From Mucilaginibacter dorajii (lineage in GTDB: Bacteria; Bacteroidota; Bacteroidia; Sphingobacteriales; Sphingobacteriaceae), in the NCBI RefSeq assembly GCF_024808255.1, contig NZ_JANTYS010000032.1:21367-68201 (forward strand): a DNA stretch of 46,835 nucleotides, written 5' to 3'. Within the stretch, counting starts at the first letter, position 1; every line of letters starts with the position of its first letter. The position numbers were made by a program, and so were the translations under genes. The notes below the pieces were generated by a model. The model ran no database searches, was not told where the DNA came from, and saw only the letters and a list, made by a program, of their open reading frames with translations. Shown piece after piece: positions 1 to 6,769 of the stretch.

Positions 1-96
1 CAGGTTTTTAATATCCATATCACTTAAATACCATTCAACCGGCGAATAATTATCAAGATGAATATCGCTTAAAAGTATCCGCGAGCCGTTTTTAAG
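1..96 (-). repeat. partial in-frame duplicate of the 3' end of the neighbouring gene
   Basis: Positions 1-96 are identical to 136-231, which encode the C-terminal part of the leftward gene at 121-594. The offset is 135 bp, exactly 45 codons, so the copy lies in frame beyond that gene's TAG stop. Read leftward from the stop, the frame stays open to the window edge and again encodes a LKNGSRILLSDIHLDNY-like stretch. The copies diverge abruptly at 97/232. The duplication may continue to the left outside the window. It looks like a tandem duplication or recombination scar, not a gene of its own. Confidence 0.85.
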
Positions 97-120
97 TATT
101 AACCAATTACTGTTACTAAG

Positions 121-594
121 CTAAGCCTCCTCGCCCAGGTTTTTAATATCCATATCACTTAAATACCATTCAACCGGCGAATAATTATCAAGATGAATAT
201 CGCTTAAAAGTATCCGCGAGCCGTTTTTAAGGTGAACATATATGCCAAACGTACTTTCAGAGCGGGAACTGATGGTATTGTTGCTATAAGCCGTGATATC
301 AGTTAATTCAAATTTTTTTGCCGGTAACATTAAATATTTAACCTCAAAGGTTTTGGCTTCATCATCCATAATTACCCAATACGGTATATAAAGAAGCCGC
401 CTTATCCAAAAAAGATTAGCAGCTATAAGTACAAAAAAAACCGCACCATCGTTGATATGATCCCCGGTTACAGGATGATGCCTGTTGTAATAACCAAGCC
501 GGTAGCCATAATATAAAAGGCCAATAATGAGTACTATTTGAAAACCTGTCTCTAAAACAAGGTTAACTTTCTTGGGCCCTATTTCGGTTACCAT
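121..594 (-). CDS. small membrane protein, possible PH-like cytoplasmic domain
   Basis: This 157-residue protein has two hydrophobic segments, about residues 15-32 and 50-75, with a short loop containing NRHHPVTGD between them. The C-terminal half is predicted soluble and beta-rich (WVIMDDEAKTFEVKYLMLP followed by LKNGSRILLSD). This arrangement resembles bacterial PH-like (bPH/YdbT-type) membrane proteins, but I cannot assign a family with confidence. The ATG at 592-594 begins MVTEIGPKK and fits the membrane topology. The 3' end is duplicated downstream, at 1-96. Function is unknown. Confidence 0.7.
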   Translation of the reverse strand: MVTEIGPKKVNLVLETGFQIVLIIGLLYYGYRLGYYNRHHPVTGDHINDGAVFFVLIAANLFWIRRLLYIPYWVIMDDEAKTFEVKYLMLPAKKFELTDITAYSNNTISSRSESTFGIYVHLKNGSRILLSDIHLDNYSPVEWYLSDMDIKNLGEEA

Positions 595-879
595 ATTGTG
601 TAGGTTTAATGCTTTAGCGAAAGTTACAAAAATTATTGAAATAACTCATTTCCGGATAATTGCTGTCTATTTAATGCATTTCCAATCAAGGCAAACACAT
701 CTAATTGGGTTAACATAACTTAACACATTTCAGATAAATATTTTATAAATATTTAACAATCAACTATTTATATTTTTACATAGTTAACACTAAACTGATG
801 TATCGCGCGATTAAGGCACATCCAAATATTTGTGCCTGTTGTTACCCAATACAGGTGCCGGATATATCAATAGTAAATT

Positions 880-887
880 TAATTTTG
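880..887 (+). promoter_or_regulatory. candidate Bacteroidota -7 box for the DUF1684 gene
   Basis: TAATTTTG matches the Bacteroidota -7 consensus TAnnTTTG and would leave a leader of about 43 nt before the ATG at 937. No good TTTG -33 element lies 19 nt upstream, so this is only a candidate. Confidence 0.35.
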
Positions 888-936
888 CATCTTCACCCTT
901 ATAATCATAACCTTAGGTTACACAATAGAACATCTC

Positions 937-1545
937 ATGAAAATAAAATACTGCCTGGCCTTCCTGTTACTCATCAGCCTAAAAAGCCTGGCTCAGGATC
1001 ATAAAACTATGATTGCCGCATATCGCAACCAATACGCGGCCGATTTTTTATCGGATGCCCATTCGCCATTAAAAAAGGATGACCTGCAATTTTTGCGGTT
1101 TTATGATGCGGATAGTACTTACAGCGTTACTGCTACCGTAAAATTATTGGCTAAAGAATCGCCATTTGTAATACCCGCCTTTAGTGGTACTGGTGGCAAT
1201 TATGAACGTTACGCTTTACTGAGTTTTACGCTTAAAGGCAAACCCATGCAGCTTACTTTATATAAAAGCCTGGCCCTGGCACAAAATCCGCTTTACAGCG
1301 ACTACCTGTTTTTACCTTTTACCGACGATACTAACAGCCAAACCACTTACGGCGGCGGCAGGTATATAGATATGCGTACAGGTGATATTAAAGATGACAA
1401 GTTGACTATCGACTTTAATAAGTCCTATAATCCCTATTGCGCTTTCGGCAGCGGTTACTCCTGCCCTAAACCACCAGACGAAAACAAATTAGCGATTGCT
1501 GTTGAAGCCGGCGAGAAATTATTTGTGGGAGCGAAAGTTCATTGA
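937..1545 (+). CDS. DUF1684 family exported protein
   Basis: This 202-residue protein begins with a signal peptide (MKIKYCLAFLLLISLKSLAQ, cleavage expected after the SLAQ region). The C-terminal half carries the hallmark of DUF1684: GGGRYIDM, then DFNKSYNPYCAFG, then a CPKPPDENKL block and a final AGEK. Length and motif order match the family, whose biochemical role is not established. It probably acts in the periplasm. The ATG at 937 is preferred because the signal peptide starts there; a longer frame-shifted reading from 798 is noncoding. It appears monocistronic, followed by a gene-free repeat tract. Confidence 0.85.
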   Translation: MKIKYCLAFLLLISLKSLAQDHKTMIAAYRNQYAADFLSDAHSPLKKDDLQFLRFYDADSTYSVTATVKLLAKESPFVIPAFSGTGGNYERYALLSFTLKGKPMQLTLYKSLALAQNPLYSDYLFLPFTDDTNSQTTYGGGRYIDMRTGDIKDDKLTIDFNKSYNPYCAFGSGYSCPKPPDENKLAIAVEAGEKLFVGAKVH

Positions 1546-2018
1546 GAAGAGATATACGAATTGTTTGCCAATATAACGATGGGCCACTTCAGCTACATAT
1601 CTTAACGGGCTTTGCATGATTAATGATCTGTTCAATCCTGCCGATAAACACATTCAAAAATGTTTGTTATCCTGACAATAGAGAAGTCTGCAATTGGCAG
1701 AGCGAAGATTCTTCATGCCTACCGATGACAACTTAAAGATCCGTCAGTGCGAGTAATAAAATCCGCGAACTTTGAAGGTTGAGATGACAATGACCTTTAC
1801 CCCCCGCCGTCATGCTGAGTTATAAAATTTCGCGGAATTCTGAAGGTAGAATGACAATATATAATACTATGTCATTTCGAGTTTTAAAATCTGGAGGACT
1901 CTGAAGGTGGAAATGACGTAAGAGTTTGTCATCCTGAGTAAGTTTTATTTGCGCACAAATAATCGCATTGAAAATGACAAGTAAAAATAGACTCTAATAA
2001 TCAGCAGGTTACAGACTT

Positions 2019-2105
2019 GTCATTGGCAGGAACGAAGGATCTTCTTCGCCCTGCTAATTGCAGACTTTTCTAACGAAGAAGATCCTTCAAACGTTCAGGA
2101 TGACA
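2019..2105. repeat. palindromic module with perfect 15-bp arms
   Basis: GAAGGATCTTCTTCG (2034-2048) is the exact reverse complement of 2074-2088. Outer GTCAT and ATGAC ends frame the module. The loop carries CTGCTAATTGCAGA. Confidence 0.85.
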
Positions 2106-2122
2106 AACGTTTTTTAAAAAAC

Positions 2123-2203
2123 GTCATGGGTAGGTACGAAGCAATCGCGAACTGTGCAGATCCGCCCTGTAGAGCATGAGATTGCGCCGTGCCTCGCAAT
2201 GAC
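2123..2203. repeat. palindromic module, 'acgaagcaatcgc' type, degenerate
   Basis: It opens with GTCATGGGTAGGTACGAAGC and closes with CCTCGCAATGAC. The right arm has diverged (GAGATTGCGCCGTGCC). It is clearly the same module as 2425-2505, including the internal GCAGATCCGC. Confidence 0.8.
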
Positions 2204-2271
2204 ATGGTGGACTTGTCATGGGTAGTTATAAAATCTGGGAGCTCTGAAGGGGGAAATAACAAAGCGATGAG

Positions 2272-2304
2272 AGACTTACGAAGTTTTTAAAACTTCGTAA
2301 GTCT
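2272..2304. repeat. perfect 16-bp inverted repeat
   Basis: AGACTTACGAAGTTTT (2272-2287) and its reverse complement (2289-2304) are separated by one T. A decayed relative of this element, with ACTTACGAAGTTTTGAAAAC, lies at about 35549-35582. Confidence 0.85.
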
Positions 2305-2317
2305 GGATCTACAACTT

Positions 2318-2408
2318 GTCATGCTGAACTTGTTTCAGCACCTCACTCGCTAAGTATACATCATGCGGGTTACCTGTCCTGTGGGGTCCTGAAACAATCA
2401 GGATGACT
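2318..2408. repeat. palindromic module, 'gctgaacttgtttcagcacctca' type
   Basis: The module starts GTCATGCTGAACTTGTTTC and ends GGGGTCCTGAAACAATCAGG followed by ATGAC. The two halves are imperfect reverse complements. The same module forms the outer ends of the repeat at 13364-13693 and appears again near 35644-35730. Confidence 0.8.
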
Positions 2409-2424
2409 TCCGTTTTACAACTCG

Positions 2425-2505
2425 TCATGGGAAGGTACGAAGCAATCGCACGCTAAACAGGGCAGATCCGCACAGTTCGCGATTGCTTCGTACCTCGCAA
2501 TGACA
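2425..2505. repeat. palindromic module with perfect 16-bp arms
   Basis: GGTACGAAGCAATCGC at 2435-2450 is mirrored exactly at 2480-2495, framed by GTCAT (2425-2429) and ATGAC (2501-2505). It is the better preserved copy of the module at 2123-2203. Confidence 0.9.
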
Positions 2506-2712
2506 TAGCTTTATATTGTTATTCCCCCTTCAGAGTCCCCAGATTTTACAACTGCCAATAACAAACCTTTTAAGCTTTGCAATTCTTAAATTCACCATTA
2601 AAATTATTTGTATTATATAAGGTATAAAACGCGCTAAAACCGGGAGGCTTCAATGGAGAGATCCCTGATCATCCAGGGAGGCGTTATATTTTATTAAACC
2701 TTGCCAACAGAA

Positions 2713-2735
2713 AGGTTGATACATTTTATCAACCT
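2713..2735 (-). terminator. hairpin downstream of the small-peptide cluster
   Basis: AGGTTGATA (2713-2721) pairs perfectly with 2727-2735 around a 5-nt loop, 25 bp beyond the last stop codon of the leftward cluster. On the minus strand the hairpin is followed by only a short T-rich stretch (TTTCTG). It may be a weak terminator or an mRNA 3'-end stabiliser. Confidence 0.5.
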
Positions 2736-2759
2736 GCGGCATCGATAAGAGAACTGTAG

Positions 2760-2930
2760 TTAATCGGCGGTAGCAAGGTCAGATTTTGAACCATGACCGG
2801 CCGGGGTTGAGAAAGAGGCTACTTCTGTTTTTGCTTTCCCATTGGTATCAGTATTATTTTTAGTACTCAGTGAATATGCTGTTATGCCAGATGCTAACAC
2901 TATGGCTGTGGCAATGATGATCTTTTTCAT
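2760..2930 (-). CDS. small exported protein ending in SDLATAD (peptide family member 5)
   Basis: This 56-residue protein was read directly from the sequence. It has an ATG at 2928-2930 and a TAA at 2760-2762. It starts MKKIIIATAIVLASGITAYS, a clear signal or membrane-entry segment, continues with a polar linker rich in N, T and K, and ends AGHGSKSDLATAD at the stop codon. The final residues match the [KR][KRS]DL[GA]xAD signature of its four neighbours. It lies 50 bp downstream of the 21-repeat gene and is last in the run of co-oriented genes. No known family is recognised. Confidence 0.75.
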   Translation of the reverse strand: MKKIIIATAIVLASGITAYSLSTKNNTDTNGKAKTEVASFSTPAGHGSKSDLATAD

Positions 2931-2980
2931 GTTGTTGTCGATACGTTAAAATGATTAAAACTTGTTCGCTTGCAATAAAA

Positions 2981-4042
2981 CTATGCTGCGAAATCTGCCT
3001 GGCCTAAGTCTTTTTTCGGACCGCCCATTGCTGCGAAGTCTGCCTGACCTAAGTCTTTTTTAGGACCGCCCATTGCTGCGAAATCTGCTTGACCTAAATC
3101 CTTCTTTGGACCGCCCATGGCTGCGAAATCTGCTTGACCTAAATCCTTCTTTGGACCGCCCATGGCTGCGAAATCTGCCTGACCTAAGTCTTTTTTAGGA
3201 CCGCCCATGGCTGCGAAATCTGCCTGACCTAAATCTTTTTTAGGACCGCCCATGGCTGCGAAGTCTGCCTGGCCCAAGTCTTTTTTAGGACCACCCATTG
3301 CTGCGAAATCTGCCTGGCCTAAGTCTTTTTTAGGACCACCCATTGCAGCGAAATCTGCCTGACCCAAATCTTTTTTCGGACCACCCATTGCTGCGAAATC
3401 TGCCTGACCTAAATCTTTTTTCGGTCCGCCCATTGCTGCGAAATCTGCCTGACCCAAATCTTTTTTCGGACCGCCCATGGCTGCGAAATCTGCCTGACCC
3501 AAGTCTTTTTTAGGACCACCCATTGCTGCGAAATCTGCCTGACCCAAGTCTTTTTTAGGACCACCCATTGCTGCGAAATCTGCCTGGCCTAAATCTTTTT
3601 TCGGGCCACCCATTGCTGCGAAATCTGCCTGGCCTAAGTCTTTTTTAGGACCACCCATTGCAGCGAAATCTGCCTGACCCAAATCTTTTTTCGGTCCACC
3701 CATTGCTGCGAAGTCTGCCTGACCCAAATCTTTTTTCGGACCGCCCATTGCTGCGAAATCTGCCTGGCCTAAATCTTTTTTCGGTCCACCCATTGCTGCG
3801 AAATCTGCCTGGCCCAAGTCTTTTTTCGGTCCACCCATTGCAGCGAAATCTGCCTGACCCAAATCTTTTTTCGGACCGCCCATTGCTGCGAAGTCTGCCT
3901 GGCCCAAGTCTTTTTTAGGACCGCCTTTTAGGGCTGGTGCTGAAGTTTCTGTTTTAGTACTGGTTACGGCGCTGGCAATGTTTGATACTGAAGTTAGGAA
4001 AGTGCTTAATGCTAAAGCTGCTATGATTGATGACTTTTTCAT
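2981..4042 (-). CDS. exported 21-copy tandem peptide-repeat protein (GGPKKDLGQADFAAM)n
   Basis: This 353-residue protein has a signal peptide (residues 1 to about 25, MKKSSIIAALALSTFLTSVS then NIASA), a 14-residue linker, and 21 copies of GGPKKDLGQADFAAM from residue 40 to the end. The last copy lacks only its Met. The repeats are identical in protein sequence, although the 45-bp DNA units differ at many third codon positions, for example CCG/CCT/CCA/CCC, GAT/GAC, TTA/TTG, GGT/GGC and CAG/CAA. Each unit contains the KKDLGQAD motif found once, at the C-terminus, in the flanking small proteins. The layout resembles a multi-copy peptide precursor with dibasic KK sites, but no processing evidence exists. 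A repetitive structural or adhesive secreted protein is the alternative. No known family is recognised. Confidence 0.85.
   Translation of the reverse strand: MKKSSIIAALALSTFLTSVSNIASAVTSTKTETSAPALKGGPKKDLGQADFAAMGGPKKDLGQADFAAMGGPKKDLGQADFAAMGGPKKDLGQADFAAMGGPKKDLGQADFAAMGGPKKDLGQADFAAMGGPKKDLGQADFAAMGGPKKDLGQADFAAMGGPKKDLGQADFAAMGGPKKDLGQADFAAMGGPKKDLGQADFAAMGGPKKDLGQADFAAMGGPKKDLGQADFAAMGGPKKDLGQADFAAMGGPKKDLGQADFAAMGGPKKDLGQADFAAMGGPKKDLGQADFAAMGGPKKDLGQADFAAMGGPKKDLGQADFAAMGGPKKDLGQADFAAMGGPKKDLGQADFAA
2984..3928 (-). repeat. 21 x 45-bp coding tandem repeat
   Basis: Twenty-one contiguous 45-bp units encode the identical 15-mer; the 5'-most one is joined to the linker at about 3925. Units differ only synonymously. 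Neighbouring pairs recur, for example units 8-9 and 15-16 counted from the C-terminal end, which suggests growth by multi-unit duplication. There are no spacers, so this is not a CRISPR array. Confidence 0.95.
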
Positions 4043-4111
4043 GATTGTTTTATTGGAGTGTAGGGGATGATATTTTTGTTTGTGAGTTTTTCTGTTGTTG
4101 TAATTTGATAA

Positions 4112-4267
4112 TTAGTCGGCCTGGCCTAAATCTTTTCTGAAGGCTGTGGTTGACGGTGCAATTACACTTGCTTCGGGTTTTGCGTTTTGCTTATCCGGAG
4201 TTTGTGATGATAAAATACCTGTAGCGGTAGTTAATGTTACAATGGTTATGATGATGATCTTTTTCAT
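4112..4267 (-). CDS. small exported protein ending in FRKDLGQAD (peptide family member 3)
   Basis: This 51-residue protein has an ATG at 4265-4267 and a TAA at 4112-4114. It consists of a hydrophobic signal segment (MKKIIIITIVTLTTATGILS), a polar linker, and the C-terminus TTAFRKDLGQAD directly before the stop. Its KDLGQAD is identical to the core of the 21-fold repeat in the next gene downstream, 69 bp away, so it could represent the ancestral single-copy unit. It was too short for routine gene calling but is supported by synteny, spacing and motif. Function is unknown. Confidence 0.75.
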   Translation of the reverse strand: MKKIIIITIVTLTTATGILSSQTPDKQNAKPEASVIAPSTTAFRKDLGQAD

Positions 4268-4311
4268 GTCTGTGTTAAATTTTTGTGTTTTAAACTAATC
4301 GTGTTATTAAA

Positions 4312-4455
4312 TTAATCGGCCGTTCCCAGATCCCTTCGGTCGCTTGTAGCAAAATTGTGCAGCGCGGCAGTTTCAATAACTACCTGTTCTTTTTTGCATG
4401 ATGTGAAGATGCCAGAGAATAAAACTGCCAGGGAAATGGTGATTAATTTTTTCAT
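4312..4455 (-). CDS. small lipoprotein-like exported protein ending in RRDLGTAD (peptide family member 2)
   Basis: This 47-residue protein has an ATG at 4453-4455 and a TAA at 4312-4314. It begins MKKLITISLAVLFSGIFTSC; the SGIFTSC stretch resembles a lipobox with Cys20 as the lipidated residue, so it may be membrane-tethered. The C-terminus reads FATSDRRDLGTAD. It differs from its siblings mainly in this possible lipobox. It lies 44 bp upstream of member 3 and 57 bp downstream of member 1, consistent with one operon. Confidence 0.72.
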   Translation of the reverse strand: MKKLITISLAVLFSGIFTSCKKEQVVIETAALHNFATSDRRDLGTAD

Positions 4456-4512
4456 GATCGTTTTTATAATATTTTGAAAATGGTACTACGTTATTTAAGG
4501 TCTCTTTTAAAA

Positions 4513-4668
4513 TCAATCGGCAACTGCCAAATCTCTTTTAAAGCCGTTATCCACTTTTATGAAGGTGGCATGCAATGGCTGATCAACCTTTTTTGTCGAT
4601 TTTAAAACCGCTGATGATAAAACTTCGGTGCCTGATACAAGCAAAGCCAGAAGGATGATTTTTTTCAT
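4513..4668 (-). CDS. small exported protein ending in FKRDLAVAD (peptide family member 1)
   Basis: This 51-residue protein has an ATG at 4666-4668 and a TGA at 4513-4515. It has a signal segment (MKKIILLALLVSGTEVLSSA), then a basic linker (VLKSTKKVDQPLH), and ends DNGFKRDLAVAD at the stop. It is the first gene of the leftward series and faces the divergent TPR protein gene at 5235 across 566 bp. The C-terminal eight residues align with those of the other members. No known family is recognised. Confidence 0.72.
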   Translation of the reverse strand: MKKIILLALLVSGTEVLSSAVLKSTKKVDQPLHATFIKVDNGFKRDLAVAD

Positions 4669-5234
4669 ATTTATCAATATTTTATATTAGTATTCTATAT
4701 TATTAGTTAATAGTTAACTATGTATTTACAATAAACCTGTTCGCTATTTTTAGCGATATATAAAACGACCCGTAACTATTATCTATCCATTTTTTTTGGA
4801 TAAAACCGATGGAATATTTTTAATATTTTACAGTTTTATTCATCCATTTTTTGATTTTAATAAAATAATTTGTTAGTTTTAATATATAAACCCAGTTGCT
4901 AAGAACAAGCATTTTCATACTTTTTAATTATATTTTCACCACCTGGTAGCTTATTTGCAACACATAGAGCATTTTAAGTATTTTTCACTGTTTAAACCAC
5001 AGAATGAACAGCATTTTTTGTACATAAAATACACACTATTTCTCACTATTACACACTTTAATACACACAATAATCAACTGTGTAACAAGTAATTAAAAGA
5101 ACAAATATATAATATGTTTTTTAAAAAACTGACCAAAAAAATTAAATAATTTATTTAATTTTTTCCCCCGCGTTTTTCGCTATATGAAGTATAATTTATA
5201 ACTTTCCGTTTCAATATCACGTAACAGTGCTTTA
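4669..5234. other. AT-rich divergent promoter region
   Basis: This gene-free region lies between the small-peptide cluster (leftward) and the TPR protein gene (rightward) and must hold both promoters. A TATATTTG -7-like box on the minus strand lies at 5102-5109 without a well-spaced -33 element. It would imply a leader of more than 400 nt for the peptide genes, so it is only a candidate. For the rightward gene a TAACTTTC near-match sits about 30 nt before the ATG. Confidence 0.5.
4741..4756. promoter_or_regulatory. short perfect inverted repeat upstream of the peptide genes
   Basis: TCGCTA-TTTT-TAGCGA is a perfect 6-bp stem with a 4-nt loop, 73 bp upstream of the first peptide gene. It could be an operator or a leader hairpin; no regulator is known for it. 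Confidence 0.35.
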
Positions 5235-6677
5235 ATGAAAAGAATCATCATCTTTCTTTTATTCTTTTTTACAGGATTCTCTTTATTAGCGAAAGATTTG
5301 GATGGGGCTATTGCAAGCGACACAACGGAAGTTATCCGAATGAATAAACAGGCCTTGGCCAACCGCCTTACCGATCCGGAACAATCGTCAATTGACGCGG
5401 CCAAGGCTTTGGATATGGCCCGTAAAATTGGTTACAACAACGGTATTGCCGAAGCTTACCGCGTTGCTGGCATCGCTAATTATTACCGTGATAATGCCGA
5501 AAAATCATTTGAAAATTACCTTAGCGCCGTAACCTATTTTGTAAAAGCCGGCAACCTTGGCGGCGAAGCCAATGTTTATAACAATATGGGCAACCTTTTC
5601 AGGGATCATGATGCAAGCCGGGCCCAGGATTACTTTTTTAAATCGCTGGCTATAGCTAATAAGCTTAAGGATATCAATTTAATTGCGAAGATTAAACTCA
5701 ACCTGGGCAACGTTTATAACCGTAAAAACAGCTTGCACCAGGCACTTAAATTCACTGAGGAAAGCAAGGCGAGCTTTGTAATATTGAAAGATTCCATAAA
5801 CATTATTCAATGCTTACAAAACTTAGGGGTTATACAATATAAGCTTGCCAATTATGGTGCTGCTTTATCCCTTCTGCTGGAAGCCAACGCAGCCGCTAAA
5901 CGGTATGACCTTAGTGAAACTATAGCCGGCGTTAATCTTACCCTTGCATCACTATATATTAACCAGAAAAAGTTTGATGAGGCCGAGGCAATTGTAAAAG
6001 AAGGCGTTATGTATTCGGCACTGGTAAAAGACCCAAAAATGGATTATGACTATAAACACACTACCTATGAGCTTGAGTTTAACCGCAGGGATTACGCTAA
6101 AGCTCTTTTTTATTTAAGGGAAATTTATAAGATTGACAGTACCACATATACCACCAATACATCGGTACAAATGAAGCTGATTGAGGCTACCCGTAAACAA
6201 GAAGAGCAGCGTAAAGAGAGCGAACGTGCCGCCGAGCGGCAGGCATATGACCGTACTAAGTTTTGGGCCGTTACTATTGTTGCCGGCCTTTTGCTGGTTG
6301 TAATAGGTTTGCTTTTTGGTAATGTAAAACGAAAAGCAAAAACAAATGCCCAGCTTACCTTACTTAACGGCGAGGTATCCCGGCAGAAGGATAACCTTGA
6401 CCGTATTAACCATCACCTTGAAGAGATCATTGATGAGCGTACCAAAGACCTCCAGATCAAGAACCGAAAGTTATCCGAACACTCCTCCTATCTATCGCAC
6501 CAGATTCGCGGGCCGATAGCTACCCTGCGCGGATTGATAAACCTGGAAAGAGAAGGCCTTGTTGACGAAAAAGAATGCATTGCCATGATGGATAAATGCG
6601 TATCCGAAATTGACGAGAAGATCATAGATATGAGCGATATGCTGCATAACCCATCGAGGACTACGACTACTACGTAG
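5235..6677 (+). CDS. periplasmic TPR sensor-like protein with orphan DHp segment (no ATPase domain)
   Basis: This 480-residue protein has a signal peptide at residues 1-19 (MKRIIIFLLFFFTGFSLLA). An all-helical region of tetratricopeptide-like repeats spans about residues 40-330 (for example ANVYNNMGNLF and AKIKLNLGNVYNRKNSLHQALKF). One membrane helix lies near 343-362 (FWAVTIVAGLLLVVIGLLFG), followed by a coiled coil. Then comes SHQIRGPIATLRGLI with His422, which resembles the H-box of Bacteroidota TPR histidine kinases. The protein ends about 55 residues later in SRTTTTT, with no N, G1, F or G2 boxes. Only 92 bp separate it from a convergent gene, so a shifted kinase domain does not follow. 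It may be a receptor or scaffold signalling through another kinase. Its divergent position beside exported peptides suggests a ligand relationship, which is inference. Confidence 0.8.
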   Translation: MKRIIIFLLFFFTGFSLLAKDLDGAIASDTTEVIRMNKQALANRLTDPEQSSIDAAKALDMARKIGYNNGIAEAYRVAGIANYYRDNAEKSFENYLSAVTYFVKAGNLGGEANVYNNMGNLFRDHDASRAQDYFFKSLAIANKLKDINLIAKIKLNLGNVYNRKNSLHQALKFTEESKASFVILKDSINIIQCLQNLGVIQYKLANYGAALSLLLEANAAAKRYDLSETIAGVNLTLASLYINQKKFDEAEAIVKEGVMYSALVKDPKMDYDYKHTTYELEFNRRDYAKALFYLREIYKIDSTTYTTNTSVQMKLIEATRKQEEQRKESERAAERQAYDRTKFWAVTIVAGLLLVVIGLLFGNVKRKAKTNAQLTLLNGEVSRQKDNLDRINHHLEEIIDERTKDLQIKNRKLSEHSSYLSHQIRGPIATLRGLINLEREGLVDEKECIAMMDKCVSEIDEKIIDMSDMLHNPSRTTTTT

Positions 6678-6769
6678 TGGGAAAGTCAAAAGTCAAAATT
6701 AAAAAGTCAAAAAATCTGCTGCGACAGGTAAAGTCTTAACTCTTGATTCTTGTTTCTTGACTCTGAATT

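Larger units (their letters stand above)
1656..2580. repeat. gene-free tract of dispersed palindromic repeats
   Basis: The tract between the DUF1684 gene and the small-peptide cluster has no credible gene. It is built of modules that open with GTCAT and close with ATGAC, so each forms an imperfect palindrome. At least three module types recur: one with TTATAAAATC..GAAGGTGGAAATGAC, one with GGTACGAAGCAATCGC, and one with GCTGAACTTGTTTCAGCACCTCAC. Related modules occur at 13364-13693 and about 35508-35730. They resemble REP/BIME-like extragenic repeats. They might affect mRNA ends or be mobilised by a transposase elsewhere; nothing in the window shows which. Confidence 0.8.

Noticed and set aside
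798..1004. Plus-strand frame overlapping the start of the DUF1684 gene
   Set aside because: Composition is atypical, it overlaps a well-supported signal-peptide gene in another frame, and no family features are visible.
3658..3918. Open frame on the plus strand across the repeats (LPDPNLFSVHPLLR-like)
   Set aside because: It is the antisense shadow of the 21-copy repeat; it starts inside the array, has no signal or start context, and its residues vary while the minus-strand frame is invariant.
2984..3928. Regular 45-bp repeats as a CRISPR array
   Set aside because: Units are contiguous with no unique spacers and are fully coding, and no cas genes are nearby.
5180..5404. Minus-strand frame over the start of the TPR gene
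   Set aside because: It lies opposite a supported CDS and its C-terminal part falls in AT-rich noncoding sequence.
6678..6769. A frameshifted ATPase domain continuing the TPR protein
   Set aside because: The gap is only 92 bp before a convergent gene and none of its frames encode HATPase motifs.
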